A stretch of 64,000 bases of DNA from Saccharomyces paradoxus. Lineage: Eukaryota; Ascomycota; Saccharomycetes; Saccharomycetales; Saccharomycetaceae. Position 1 is the first letter of the stretch. Each line of letters begins with the position of its first letter. A model generated the notes under the pieces. The model worked only from the letters and a program-made list of their open reading frames with translations. It was not told the origin of the DNA and did no database searches. Below are positions 12,701 through 21,017 of the stretch, one piece after another. A program made the translations under genes and the position numbers. The DNA lies in contig NC_047493.1 in assembly GCF_002079055.1 (NCBI RefSeq), positions 124,001-188,000 on the forward strand. Direction: 5' to 3'.

Positions 12701-14742
12701 ATTTGTTGCATATGCTCGAATCTTCTGATAACTCCGATTTTGCTTTGTTAGGTTTACAAGAAATTATGTCGAAAAAATCCGATGTCATCTTCCCAATTCT
12801 AATACCAACCTTACTAGCCTCTCCAATAGACGCCTTCAGGGCTTCTGCTTTAGGTTCTCTGGCAGAAGTTGCTGGCTCAGCTTTATACAAGCGTTTATCA
12901 ATCATAATTAACGCACTGGTGGATTCAATCATGGGGACTTCCAATGATGAGTCAACCAAGGCGGCATTAGAACTTGCATTGGACAGGGTGTTCTTATCTG
13001 TGAACGATGATGAGGGTCTTCACCCATTACTTCAACAGATTATGTCACTACTAAAGAATGACAACATGGAAAAGCGCATAGCTGTTTTAGAACGTTTGCC
13101 GAATTTCTTTGATAAGACTACCCTTGATTTTGGTGTCTATATTCCGGACTTTGTCTCGCACGCAATTTTATCATTAGATGATGAGGATTCAAGGGTTGTC
13201 AATGGTAATTTCAATGCCTTGTCCGTTTTGTTGAAGAAGGTTGACAAGCCTACCCTAGAGAAATTAGTCAAGCCTGCTAAACAGTCGTTAGCATTGACAG
13301 GCAGACAAGGTGAAGATGTCGCTGCATTTAAGCTTCCAAGAGGGCCTAACTGTGTTTTACCTATTTTCTTACATGGTTTGATGTATGGTTCAAATGATGA
13401 AAGGGAAGAATCTGCGCTAGCCATTGCTGACGTCGTTTCTAAGACACCTGCTGCTAACTTAAAGCCATTTGTGAGTGTCATTACTGGTCCGTTGATTCGT
13501 GTCGTGGGTGAAAGATTTAGTAGTGACATCAAAGCAGCAATTTTATTTGCACTTAATGTACTATTCATTAAGATTCCAATGTTCTTGAGGCCTTTTATCC
13601 CCCAATTACAAAGAACATTTGTTAAATCCTTGTCTGACGCTACTAATGAGACGTTACGTCTCCGTGCCGCCAAGGCTCTTGGTGCCCTGATTGAACATCA
13701 GCCTCGTGTTGATCCTCTAGTCATTGAACTGGTGACAGGTGCCAAGCAAGCCACAGATGAAGGTGTTAAAACTGCTATGCTTAAGGCTTTACTGGAGGTC
13801 ATTGTTAAGGCTGGTTCCAAATTAAATGAAAATTCTAAAACAAACATTGTTAACTTAGTTGAAGAAGAAATGTTAGGTAGCAATGATAAACTGGCAGTTG
13901 CTTACGCTAAATTGATCGGGTCTTTGTCGGAAATTTTGTCCAACGATGAAGCTCACAAGATTTTACAAGACAAGGTTTTGAATGCAGATTTAGATGGGGA
14001 AACCGGTAAGTTTGCTATTTTGACTTTAAATTCCTTTTTGAAAGACGCACCTACGCATATATTTAATACGGGCTTGATAGATGAATTTGTGAGTTACATT
14101 TTGAATGCGATCCATTCTCCTGATGTTTACTTCGGAGAAAACGGTACCATTGCTGCTGGTAAATTGCTTCTGTTGGAAGGAGAAAAGAAGTCTCCTTTTG
14201 TCAAAACCGCAGCTGCAGAACCATTCAGAATTGGTGATGAAAACATCAATCTTTTAATCAAAGAGTTAAGTAAAGCTGTCTTACAACCAGCCAGTAATTC
14301 TACCGACGTAAGAAGATTGGCTTTGGTGGTTATGAGAACATTAGCCAGATTTAAATTTGATGAGTGCGTTAAACAATACTTCGATCTGGTGGGACCATCT
14401 GTATTTGCTTGCTTGCGTGACCCTGTTATCCCAATTAAACTCGCTGCAGAAAAAGCGTATTTAGCTTTGTTCAAATTAGTTGACGAAGATGACATGCATA
14501 CCTTTAACGAATGGTTTTCTGAAATTTCAGATCGCAGTAGCAGTATCGAAACTATTACAGGTGCTGCAATACAATTAAGATCCATTGGAGACTACACCAA
14601 GAGAGTTGGTAAAAGGTTAGCAAATGTCGAAAGAGAAAGGATTGCCGCCGGTGGAGATGCGGAAACAATGTTTAGTGACAGATTTGAAGATGAAAGAGAA
14701 ATATGGGCTGTTGGAGGTGTTGAACTAACTACTGATATTTGA
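6724..14742 (+). CDS. GCN1: Gcn1, HEAT-repeat ribosome-bound activator of Gcn2
   Basis: The ATG at 6724 gives 2672 residues, exactly the S. cerevisiae length. The frame is also open through the GTG just before it, but MTAILNWED is the family N-terminus. Gcn1 with Gcn20 binds stalled or collided ribosomes and passes the uncharged-tRNA signal to the kinase Gcn2, which phosphorylates eIF2-alpha. The protein is almost wholly HEAT repeats (for example AAWGIAGLVKGYG, TRATAARALGALVERLG). From family knowledge, residues about 1330-1640 are the eEF3-like region that binds Gcn20, and about 2050-2430 bind the RWD domain of Gcn2. An acidic run near 9620-9650 encodes VEEDEEEEH. The N-terminal 700 residues differ most from S. 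cerevisiae, and the central and C-terminal parts are nearly invariant. Confidence 0.98.
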   Translation: MTAILNWEDISPVLEKGTRESLVSKRVPFLQDISQLVRQETLEKSQLSEIASVLLNTFVIYEDNGSKTLVTSILLDVLNLEPCLLENFVQFVSGVVISNPATKAVADYLNLLDWIDSFLIYVSRNPTLFEEYVPKLLVAHSYATFGVETILDNQEECKKTQDKQNQHRKRIRYCIFQSAVKAFLKCLKDNDDSIFFLQIVIKTVLEGHSKLKITSVGMVMMMGALTQTTLQLLSRQPALHSALKENSVEKYCEYLGKEVFLGKNPPSSFCLEVGLKPFLKEFVSQELFIKFFIPNIEKAILRSPEVGFSILSELYSGVSPEKVNLLNVFTSSKLINQSFSSFKSSKEAVRSVSLQSVIILLKKVSRSDATLEGLTKLIDEIFKNIKSNLNADYKSLISKILIEIPLTHCEVSEKICKGLSPYISKEGNEAALALMLNAFFVHYFSLGKSIEELNKVISVGFADKKPALKKCWFAAFLNNSNAAFEEVILDFIDGCLEFVKDSIIHYHTHGHACILASIEFINKILTLNNTELNDRVIQLIETLPENSSIGDAILTAALSTELPIENRIHAVSLLQELFYEKPEFIGFSVIDAIERRMRVRELIPQQNTSFKYITSVLLAITSELPDKEASIKVLINALVIAQWNIFNIKNGWAGLVLRARLDPAEVVREHVNIIMEKILGITGSCEWIDTIYGICGLQAAAYAAFIQPTEFTPILCKTIEADLTANDFSRLTEEDFEIFAGEEGVLVVDILEESMNKRLSNKNSKEYETLMWEQKIRKEQAKKNVKKLSKEEQELVNKQLTKESIIRTHVSEVSARLKRGIRLVSELSKAACLVQNGITTWFPLAVTKLLHLCSEKNISKLTGDVNNVFLQLSQNVSERLGNIRLFLGLATLRVHNANSISQDYLQEPLVELLTRVLFRIKFVSNQAALDPISLTYILPLLINVLEKGKTIALKNADKPVVKAEFVEEDEEEEHLLLAMEIISVHAEAFEDPSIPRISIIEVLLSLLSLPSKAKIAKDCFNALCQSISVAPNQEDLDMILSNLLSPNQFVRSTILETLDNEFELEPFMKYSPEVFICRFDSDPSNREIADFIWEFNKFVINDELLKSLFPLFNQDDSGLRLFAANAYAFGAVSLFTSEGSSSNNYLNDLLNFYKEKAKPLEPILDQFGLVLVSANEQKDPWQGRSTVAITLKTMAKAFSADDDTVVNIIKFLVDDGGLVDREPIVRQEMKEAGVELITLHGSQNSKDLIPIFEEALSSSTDSALKENVIILYGTLARHLQESDARIHTIIERLLSTLDTPSADIQQAVSACIAPLVFQFKPKVGEYLSVLMEKLLNPAVASSMRKGAAWGIAGLVKGYGISALSEFDIIRNLIEAAEDKKEPKRRESVGFCFQYLSESLGKFFEPYVIEILPNILKNLGDAVPEVRDATAHATKAIMAHTTGYGVKKLIPVAVSNLDEIAWRTKRGSVQLLGNMAYLDPTQLSASLSTIVPEIVGVLNDSHKEVRKAADESLKRFGEVIRNPEIQKLVPVLLQAIGDPTKYTEEALDSLIQTQFVHYIDGPSLALIIHIIHRGMHDRSANIKRKACKIVGNMAILVDTKDLIPYLQQLIDEVEIAMVDPVPNTRATAARALGALVERLGEEQFPDLIPRLLNTLSDESKSGDRLGSAQALAEVISGLGLTKLDEILPTILAGVTNFRAYIREGFMPLLLFLPVCFGSQFAPYINQIIQPILSGLADNDENIRDTALKAGKLIVKNYATKAVDLLLPELERGMFDENDRIRLSSVQLTGELLFQVTGISSRNEFSEEDGDHNGEFSGKLVDVLGQDRRDRILAALFVCRNDTSGIVRATTVDIWKALVPNTPRAVKEILPTLTGMIVTHLASSSNVLRNIAAQTLGDLVRRVGGNALSQLLPSLEESLIETSNSDSRQGVCIALYELIESASGETISQFQSTIVNIIRTALIDESATVREAAALSFDVFQDVVGKTAVDEVLPYLLHMLESSDNSDFALLGLQEIMSKKSDVIFPILIPTLLASPIDAFRASALGSLAEVAGSALYKRLSIIINALVDSIMGTSNDESTKAALELALDRVFLSVNDDEGLHPLLQQIMSLLKNDNMEKRIAVLERLPNFFDKTTLDFGVYIPDFVSHAILSLDDEDSRVVNGNFNALSVLLKKVDKPTLEKLVKPAKQSLALTGRQGEDVAAFKLPRGPNCVLPIFLHGLMYGSNDEREESALAIADVVSKTPAANLKPFVSVITGPLIRVVGERFSSDIKAAILFALNVLFIKIPMFLRPFIPQLQRTFVKSLSDATNETLRLRAAKALGALIEHQPRVDPLVIELVTGAKQATDEGVKTAMLKALLEVIVKAGSKLNENSKTNIVNLVEEEMLGSNDKLAVAYAKLIGSLSEILSNDEAHKILQDKVLNADLDGETGKFAILTLNSFLKDAPTHIFNTGLIDEFVSYILNAIHSPDVYFGENGTIAAGKLLLLEGEKKSPFVKTAAAEPFRIGDENINLLIKELSKAVLQPASNSTDVRRLALVVMRTLARFKFDECVKQYFDLVGPSVFACLRDPVIPIKLAAEKAYLALFKLVDEDDMHTFNEWFSEISDRSSSIETITGAAIQLRSIGDYTKRVGKRLANVERERIAAGGDAETMFSDRFEDEREIWAVGGVELTTDI

Positions 14743-14923
14743 AGAAAATTCAGTTTAACATTCTCATACATTTTTTCTCTTTTGCTGTTTGATATATTAT
14801 TCTCGTTATATAATACGTACCACATATTAATGTAGAAGACAAAGATTCTCCAAAATCTTGCGCGGTGCTTGAGGCCTATACATCTTTAGCTTCTCGAATC
14901 TAGTAAGTAAAAGGTTTTGATAA

Positions 14924-15166
14924 TTATTCATACCCGGATTCATAATTGTCAACTAATTGCCATATCCAGCGCTCTAATAGTGGTGAGGCTTGCCACCACA
15001 TTATATCGTTACGATCTGCATTAGCGATTCCTAAACACCAAATAACAGTCGACTTTAGATAGCGTTTCAGAAATGACTTATAAGAGAGGTTTATTATTAG
15101 GACTATCAATAAAGCCAGAGCGGTGATTTTAAATGGTTTGATGAGAGTCTTTTCTTTGTTAGACAT
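14924..15166 (-). CDS. Small membrane protein YGL194C-A, function unknown
   Basis: An ATG-started ORF of 80 codons (MSNKEKTLIK... to ...NYESGYE) sits between the 3' ends of GCN1 and HOS2. It matches the position, strand and length of S. cerevisiae YGL194C-A, an ORF called from comparison of Saccharomyces genomes. Residues about 13-32 (ITALALLIVLIINLSYKSFL) form one hydrophobic segment after a Lys-rich start, which suggests a single-pass membrane protein. The tail has several Trp residues (MWWQASPLLERWIWQLV). Its retention in a diverged species favours a real gene. No function is known to me. Confidence 0.75.
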   Translation of the reverse strand: MSNKEKTLIKPFKITALALLIVLIINLSYKSFLKRYLKSTVIWCLGIANADRNDIMWWQASPLLERWIWQLVDNYESGYE

Positions 15167-15558
15167 ATTTGTTCAGATGTGTTACATGAACTGAAATATC
15201 TACTCTGACGTTGTGTACGCTGGTGTTGAGTTTCGTTGGGGAAGCTATTTAGAGCTCTCGCAATATCGGCAACGCAGTGGAGAAGCTCCTAAAATCACGA
15301 GAGAGGGTTTTTTTCGTTGCTTCGAGAGTACTTTGGTGTCTTGGCCGTTTCAGAAGTGTCTTGAATACGGAGTTCATATTAAAAAAAATTCTTCTGAACA
15401 TCTACAAATCAAACTTTCATACAACACACGTCATCTGAACAATGGTGTAAATAACTTCTAACGCCTTCATACTTCTACATAATATGCCTAAAACTACTTA
15501 CAAAAAAAAAAAAAAAAAAAAAAAAGGTGAGAAATTACCGATAAGCAAACTGCATTAA
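15167..15558. other. YGL194C-A to HOS2 intergenic region with a 24-base A tract
   Basis: This 392-base stretch holds the YGL194C-A promoter and the HOS2 3' end. A pure run of 24 A lies at 15502-15525 (24 T on the HOS2 sense strand), about 35 bases past the HOS2 stop. The plus-strand open frame at 15213-15461 begins only with GTG and has no recognisable features. Confidence 0.6.
15502..15525. repeat. Homopolymer A tract (24 bases)
   Basis: Twenty-four consecutive A residues are seen directly. It is probably length-variable and prone to sequencing error. Read from HOS2 it is a T run just downstream of the stop, so it could fall in the 3'UTR or polyadenylation region. Confidence 0.85.
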
Positions 15559-16917
15559 CTATGAAAAGGTGATCAATCCACTGTTTTCCTTTTCGATTTT
15601 CTCTAATCTGGCAGAACTGTCAGCTTCGGTTTCTTCATTCATCTCTTGAATGATTTTATCTTCTTCTTCTGTTAGAGCACTTATATCTTGCGTCGGTATG
15701 CATTCAGCATCCATTCTGACACTTGGAGCACCTTGCAAGTATCTGATATTTTCTAGGCATCGTATTCTAATGTCTTCCAAAAGTTTTTTACTGTTTTTAT
15801 TTTCGTATAAGTCGTCTAATACAGGATAAAGTGAATAATCCGGCCCAAATGAGTCCCGGAATGGGATATCTTCGGGGATGTCCTCTGGTAGCAAGACATC
15901 ATTTAAAATTCCTGTTTCGTAGGTCCAAAGCCGCGAGACATTTCTAGGTGTATAACCTCCACCGCCTACTACTAGCATTGGTAGACCAAATGATTTAACA
16001 AACTTAACGCATTCCCCATGCGCCTTTATATTTAAATTGAAGCATCCTAAGCGATCATGGCCTAAGGAGTCCGCACCGCATTGTTGTACAATAAGTGTTG
16101 GTTTGAAGGTCATTATTAGGGGGTCCACAATTGACTTGAAAAGATTTATATATGAATCGTCATCTATGCCATCTTCTAGCGGTACATTTAATGCGAAATG
16201 CTTTCCTTTATCGCAACCAATTTCTGTCAGATCACCGGTTCCTGGGAAAAATTCTCCGTTGTATTTATGAAATGACAACGTGAAGACCCTATCTGTGGTA
16301 TAAAATGCCTCCTGGACACCATCGCCGTGATGTAGATCGATATCGATATAAAGGATTCTTGGGTGATATCGTAGTAAATTTAAAATAGAAAGCACAATAT
16401 CATTCACGTAGCAAAACCCAGATGGGCTGTTCTTCTTTGCATGATGAAGACCACCAGACCAATTTATTGCTATGTCAGATTGATTATTAATTAGTTTCCT
16501 GGTGGCGTCAAGGCTCGCACCAGTGTATAAGGTTGTATAATCGTATAAATTTTGAAAAATAGGACAGTCGTCTCCAATGTTGAAGTTTTCTAGCGTGCCT
16601 CTAGGCAATTTGTTTGCATTTTCTGGTGAAACCTTGGAAAGAAAATTGACATAGTCTTCTGAGTGAAACTGTAGTAATTCGTCTCTGGTTGCGCTTCTTG
16701 TTTCGTAAAGGTCCATAATCTTGTGCAATCCATAAGAAGAAACCAAGTGGTCCGTTAGCATTAACCGAAATGGTTTCATTGGATGCTTTACACCATAATG
16801 GTAATGTGAGACTTTGGAATTAAAGTGATATGATACTCTGGGAGAATAAGCAGAATTAAACTCAAATAATGACTCGTTCTCTTTAGTTTTCGCATCATAA
16901 CTAAATGTTCCAGACAT
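15559..16917 (-). CDS. HOS2: Histone deacetylase Hos2 (class I, Set3 complex)
   Basis: The ATG at 16917 gives 452 residues, the same as S. cerevisiae. Hos2 is the catalytic zinc-dependent deacetylase of the Set3 complex. That complex acts on coding-region nucleosomes and represses meiotic genes such as IME2 and NDT80. Class I landmarks are all visible: [10 protein letters not shown] with the paired histidines near residues 158-159, the zinc-binding stretch [15 protein letters not shown] near 191-205, [14 protein letters not shown], and the [12 protein letters not shown] loop near the active-site Tyr. The C-terminus is acidic ([18 protein letters not shown]). It is divergent from the IME4 side across about 500 bases. 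Confidence 0.98.
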   Translation of the reverse strand: MSGTFSYDAKTKENESLFEFNSAYSPRVSYHFNSKVSHYHYGVKHPMKPFRLMLTDHLVSSYGLHKIMDLYETRSATRDELLQFHSEDYVNFLSKVSPENANKLPRGTLENFNIGDDCPIFQNLYDYTTLYTGASLDATRKLINNQSDIAINWSGGLHHAKKNSPSGFCYVNDIVLSILNLLRYHPRILYIDIDLHHGDGVQEAFYTTDRVFTLSFHKYNGEFFPGTGDLTEIGCDKGKHFALNVPLEDGIDDDSYINLFKSIVDPLIMTFKPTLIVQQCGADSLGHDRLGCFNLNIKAHGECVKFVKSFGLPMLVVGGGGYTPRNVSRLWTYETGILNDVLLPEDIPEDIPFRDSFGPDYSLYPVLDDLYENKNSKKLLEDIRIRCLENIRYLQGAPSVRMDAECIPTQDISALTEEEDKIIQEMNEETEADSSARLEKIEKENSGLITFS

Positions 16918-17433
16918 GTTGCGTGTCGTTATTCACTTAATACTTGATTTTAACGTACCTGAGTAACCAGATATCTTTTTTACAGCTACACACTGGTGAC
17001 ACACATAAAACCGATCAGAATCGTTTCATGATGCTATCATTTCAATCTTTAGTTACATAATAATATTATCACGTTTAACGATGCTCCAAGACATCGAGAA
17101 TCCTCTATATACAGTATAAACAGGGCATCCTACAGCAATTCAGAAGGAACCTTAGGTTTATAGTGGTACTGGTCACGTAAATTGATGGAGGCCTGTGTTT
17201 TTAGCCGGCCTTCGGCGTGCAGAATTGCTTTCTTTCGTGCTTGTGAAACTGGTTATAAACAAAGAAAGAGAAAGACCTTTCCGGCATTCTGGAAGATCGG
17301 TAACCGCTGGAGTTATAGGAAAGACAGATGGATAACAGTAAAGAAAACAGTCCATATAAGTTAAGAGTGGGGGTTCTCGGAAAAAGGAAGAATTGTTAAC
17401 CGAACCCGAATTCATAAAAGTTGTAAGAAGGCC
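16918..17433. other. HOS2-IME4 divergent intergenic region
   Basis: This 516-base region holds the HOS2 promoter on the left and the IME4 leader on the right. A TATA-like CTATATACAGT lies near 17104. The minus-strand ORF listed at 17173-17415 lies inside it. I see no strong a1-alpha2 or URS1 site here. Confidence 0.5.
17173..17415 (-). CDS. Possible counterpart of YGL193C, short haploid-specific ORF
   Basis: An ATG-started frame of 80 codons ([12 protein letters not shown]...) lies between HOS2 and IME4 on the minus strand. Its ATG is 18 bases from the IME4 ATG on the other strand. S. cerevisiae has the short ORF YGL193C (about 103 codons) at this place and strand, reported as a1-alpha2-repressed. 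I cannot confirm homology from memory, and the length differs. The protein shows no domain or membrane segment. Transcription here could be the tail of the IME4 antisense RNA rather than a coding gene. Confidence 0.3.
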   Translation of the reverse strand: MNSGSVNNSSFFREPPLLTYMDCFLYCYPSVFPITPAVTDLPECRKGLSLSLFITSFTSTKESNSARRRPAKNTGLHQFT

Positions 17434-19242
17434 ATGATTAACGACAAACTAGTACATTTTCTGATCCAGAATTATGATGACATCCTAAGAGCACCGCTTT
17501 CTGGACAACTCAAAGATGTGTATTCACTGTATGTCACTGGTGGATATGATGATGGCATGCAGGACTTAAGTAACAGCAAGGGCGACCCATTACGGTTTGA
17601 ACAGTTTTGGAATGATCTTGAGGATATTATATTTGCAACGCCAAAGTCTATTCAATTCGACCAGAATCTGCTAGCGGCAGGTAGACCAGAAAAAATTGTT
17701 TACCTGGATGTTTTTTCCTTGAAAATTCTCTATAATAAGTTTCATCCCTTCTACTATACATTAATCTTATCCAGTACTTCGTCTGAAGAAAATGTGTCGA
17801 GTTTGAAAACAAAACCAGGAACTGATTCAGAAGAAAGCCAACTGCTGGGTAGACTGCTCGGAATCCTGAACTGGGATGTTAATGTCAGCAACCAGGGATT
17901 ACCACGTGAACAACTAAGCAATCGCTTACAAAATTTATTAAGGGAGAAACCATCATCTTTCCAACTTTCTAAAGAAAGAGCCAAATATACGACCGAGGTC
18001 ATTGAATATATTCCCATATGTAGTGACTATTCGCATGCATCTCTATTATCCACTTCGGTTTACATCGTTAATAACAAAATCGTTTCTCTTCAATGGTCCA
18101 AAATATCTGCATGTCAAGAAAATCACCCAGGATTTATTGAATGCATTCAATCAAAAATTCACTTTATCCCTAATATTAAACCACAGACTGACATTTCATT
18201 AGGGGATTGCTCCTATTTGGATACCTGTCACAAATTAAATACGTGTCGATACGTTCATTATTTGCAATATATTCCGTCATGCTTACAAGAGCGGGCTGAT
18301 TATGAAACTGCAAGTGAAAATGAAAAAATACGGTCGAACGTTTCCATACCATTTTATACTCTGGGCAATTGTTCCGCGCATTCTATCAAAAAACCTTTAC
18401 CTGCCCAATGGATCCGTTGCGATGTGCGTAAATTTGATTTTAAGGTTCTTGGAAAGTTCTCGGTAGTTATTGCGGATCCTGCATGGAATATCCATATGAA
18501 CCTACCATACGGTACTTGTAACGATATTGAACTATTAGGTTTGCCCTTACACGAACTACAAGATGAAGGAATTATCTTTCTTTGGGTAACAGGGAGAGCT
18601 ATAGAACTGGGCAAAGAGTCTTTGAATAATTGGGGATACAATGTGATAAACGAAGTTTCATGGATAAAGACGAACCAGCTAGGTAGAACAATTGTTACAG
18701 GTCGTACGGGGCATTGGTTAAATCACTCTAAGGAGCATCTACTGGTAGGCTTGAAGGGCAATCCAAAGTGGATCAACAAGCATATTGACATCGATCTGAT
18801 CGTATCAATGACCAGAGAAACTAGTAGGAAACCGGATGAACTATATGGCATAGCTGAACGGTTGGCAGGGACACATGCCAGAAAGCTAGAGATATTTGGA
18901 AGGGACCACAATACCCGACCTGGTTGGTTTACCATTGGAAACCAATTGACAGGAAATTGCATTTACGAAATGGATGTTGAGAGGAAGTACCAGGAGTTTA
19001 TGAGGAACAAAACTGGAACTAGCCACACTAGTAGTAAAAAAATCGACAAAAAGCCCTGTTCAAAATTACAGCAACAGCAACAGCAGCAGCAACAGCAGCA
19101 GTATTGGAATAATATGAATATGAACGGCGGCAAATATTATATGGAAGCCAAGCAGAATAGCATAAATAAAAAACAGACTGCTTTTGGATCCAAGCAACAC
19201 CAACAATTCCAAACACTAAATAACCTATATTTTGCTCAGTAA
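17434..19242 (+). CDS. IME4: Ime4, mRNA N6-adenosine methyltransferase
   Basis: The ATG at 17434 gives 602 residues, against 600 in S. cerevisiae. Ime4 is the MT-A70/METTL3 homologue that makes m6A in meiotic mRNA with Mum2 and Slz1, and it is needed for sporulation. A zinc-finger-like segment [20 protein letters not shown] lies at about residues 255-275, as in METTL3. The catalytic tetrad falls at D348-W351 and reads DPAW here, followed by [10 protein letters not shown]. Other family blocks are [10 protein letters not shown] and the [10 protein letters not shown] stretch. The C-terminal tail is low-complexity with an 11-Gln tract encoded by CAG/CAA near 19069-19101. In haploids the gene is shut off by antisense transcription from its 3' side (RME2); see the operator downstream. 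Confidence 0.97.
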   Translation: MINDKLVHFLIQNYDDILRAPLSGQLKDVYSLYVTGGYDDGMQDLSNSKGDPLRFEQFWNDLEDIIFATPKSIQFDQNLLAAGRPEKIVYLDVFSLKILYNKFHPFYYTLILSSTSSEENVSSLKTKPGTDSEESQLLGRLLGILNWDVNVSNQGLPREQLSNRLQNLLREKPSSFQLSKERAKYTTEVIEYIPICSDYSHASLLSTSVYIVNNKIVSLQWSKISACQENHPGFIECIQSKIHFIPNIKPQTDISLGDCSYLDTCHKLNTCRYVHYLQYIPSCLQERADYETASENEKIRSNVSIPFYTLGNCSAHSIKKPLPAQWIRCDVRKFDFKVLGKFSVVIADPAWNIHMNLPYGTCNDIELLGLPLHELQDEGIIFLWVTGRAIELGKESLNNWGYNVINEVSWIKTNQLGRTIVTGRTGHWLNHSKEHLLVGLKGNPKWINKHIDIDLIVSMTRETSRKPDELYGIAERLAGTHARKLEIFGRDHNTRPGWFTIGNQLTGNCIYEMDVERKYQEFMRNKTGTSHTSSKKIDKKPCSKLQQQQQQQQQQQYWNNMNMNGGKYYMEAKQNSINKKQTAFGSKQHQQFQTLNNLYFAQ

Positions 19243-19396
19243 AGCGTTACATAATCCTTTTAAACACTAGTGGCATTGCGTAAAAAAGACGACCATGAAA
19301 AGACAGCTGTGAGAAATAGAGGTGCTCTTGGCCTGTATTAGACAACTTGGAATAGAGAAGGACATGGTTTATGTCCAATAATTTATTATCCGAATC

Positions 19397-19415
19397 CGTG
19401 TATTTTTTTACATCA
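19397..19415. promoter_or_regulatory. Candidate a1-alpha2 operator for the IME4 antisense RNA (RME2)
   Basis: The sequence CGTGTATTTTTTTACATCA matches the haploid-specific-gene operator CRTGTWWWWANNTACATCA with one mismatch, with both half-sites and the spacing intact. It lies 155 bases after the IME4 stop. In S. cerevisiae a1-alpha2 bound downstream of IME4 represses the antisense RNA RME2, which otherwise blocks IME4 in haploids. The identification is by motif and position. Confidence 0.75.
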
Positions 19416-19764
19416 GAACTGCAAAAGTTGCTACCCGGATTCAACAAATGTCGCCCTCTAAAGAAAGATAACCAGCTGTTTTAACTAATACTTTCAACCT
19501 TGAACACTACTAATAAAATTGCCTAACATACATATTTCCGCCCTAGGTCAGATCTTTCCTTTCCTAGAGCATTCATCAATCTTTCTCCCTCTAGTCTTTT
19601 TCACTGCGAACTGCGAGAGTAGCAAAGACAGGCTGTTATGGCCCAGTACGGAGTGCACTACTTCGCTAGATAGTAGATGATGTACCATGTATTCAACTAA
19701 TATCAGGAGTCTCAATGCAGCTATCTATTTGATTTTACTGTCATGAATGTACTGATACAGTGCG

Positions 19765-19813
19765 TTATTGGCACAGTGTGGTATCTTCGGGTAATTTTTT
19801 TTCCCACCAATGA
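19765..19813. promoter_or_regulatory. Two HAP2/3/4/5-type CCAAT sites upstream of COX13
   Basis: TTATTGGC lies at 19765-19772. ACCAATGA lies at 19806-19813 (TCATTGGT on the other strand, a full match to TNATTGGT). They sit 207-255 bases before the COX13 ATG. Respiratory subunit genes are typically activated by the Hap complex through such sites; occupancy is inferred. Confidence 0.6.
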
Positions 19814-20019
19814 GAGGCGTTACTGGGAGTATCGGTCTAAGAAAATTAAAAAATGACCCCCAGCTGAGATATGCTCACGATGAGCGACGGGGATACATTA
19901 AATATAATAAACATACAAGTTGCCTTGAACGCTCTCTTTGCACATCGCATGCCTTTTTTTCTATGTTCAGAATTTTAATATCCAGTACCACAGTTATATA
20001 AGTAACAGACAATAGAACA

Positions 20020-20409
20020 ATGTTTAGACAATGTGCTAAAAGATACGCATCCTCATTACCCCCAAATGCCTTGAAACCTGCATTTGGCCCACCAGACAAA
20101 GTGGCGGCCCAAAAATTTAAAGAGTCACTAATGGCTACTGAAAAGCATGCTAATGACACATCTAATATGTGGGTTAAGATCTCAATGTGGGTCGCCCTAC
20201 CAGCCATCGCTTTAACTGCTGTGAACACATATTTTGTTGAAAAAGAACATGCTGAGCATCGTGAACATTTGAAACATGTTCCAGATTCCGAATGGCCAAG
20301 GGATTACGAATTCATGAATATCAGATCTAAACCTTTCTTCTGGGGTGATGGTGATAAGACTTTATTCTGGAATCCTGTTGTCAACAGACATATCGAGCAT
20401 GATGATTGA
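20020..20409 (+). CDS. COX13: Cytochrome c oxidase subunit VIa
   Basis: The ATG at 20020 gives 129 residues, the S. cerevisiae length. Cox13 is a nuclear-encoded, non-essential subunit of mitochondrial complex IV on the inner membrane. It is linked to regulation of the enzyme and to supercomplex formation. The basic N-terminus MFRQCAKRYASSLPP is a presequence-like mitochondrial signal. One membrane span follows (about residues 50-70, WVKISMWVALPAIALTAVNTYF). The conserved C-terminal part has the subunit VIa pattern YEFMNIRSKPFFWGDGDKTL. CDC55 converges from the other side after 608 bases. Confidence 0.98.
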   Translation: MFRQCAKRYASSLPPNALKPAFGPPDKVAAQKFKESLMATEKHANDTSNMWVKISMWVALPAIALTAVNTYFVEKEHAEHREHLKHVPDSEWPRDYEFMNIRSKPFFWGDGDKTLFWNPVVNRHIEHDD

Positions 20410-21017
20410 TTGATTAAGTGGGAATAACCTTACGAATTGTTTATTTATGGTACTTTTTACTAATTCTTACTTATTTCTTTTATATTCGAAGATAAAAAGA
20501 ACTCAAAAAAAAAAAAAAAAAAAGATTAATCCTTTGATAGGAACTTAAAGATAATAGGTAATTTTGGGCGGTGAAGCATCCTTCCGCTCTTAAACATATA
20601 TATATATATTTATAATGCAAATGTATAGGCATTTAAAAACATAAACATGCACCTATGAAAAGAATTTGAAAAGTCTTATTTCTCATGTTTGCGCACGTTT
20701 TGTTGAAGTGATGGAGCAAGTCCTGATAAAGGGATATCTGATTAATAATTGATACAGTATTTATAAGATAGCTAATCAAAAAAAACACCAAGGAAATGGT
20801 AAAGAGTTAGAATGATGATAATAAAACACGCTTGAAGTAGAATAAAAATATAAGTAGAGAAGATACAATAAAAAAAATAAAGATAGAAAGATTTTCAATG
20901 AGGGGCGAATCTAAATCTAAAAATTTGAATTCAAGTTCAATTTAAATTTAATTAAAACAGTAGTAATATGTCGGGGTAATGGAGGAGAAAAGTAAGAAAA
21001 ATAAGGAACTATTATAA
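20410..21017. other. COX13-CDC55 convergent 3' region
   Basis: This 608-base, very AT-rich stretch lies between two convergent genes. It has a 19-base A run at 20505-20523 and a TATATATATA run near 20597-20608, which is typical of yeast 3'-end efficiency elements. No gene is seen. Confidence 0.6.

Larger units (their letters stand above)
19243..20019. other. IME4-COX13 intergenic region
   Basis: This 777-base region holds the putative RME2 antisense promoter near IME4 and the COX13 promoter on the right. It contains the a1-alpha2-type operator and two CCAAT-type sites, listed separately. An ATG ORF of 63 codons at 19810-20001 ends just before COX13 and is not supported as a gene. Confidence 0.5.

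Noticed and set aside
19677-19695. Second a1-alpha2-like site (TGATGTACCATGTATTCAA)
   Set aside because: It has an a1-like half-site, but the alpha2-like half is in the wrong orientation and spacing.
19810-20001. 63-codon ATG ORF just upstream of COX13
   Set aside because: Its ATG overlaps the CCAAT-type promoter site, so it is probably outside the COX13 transcript. No recognisable protein features.
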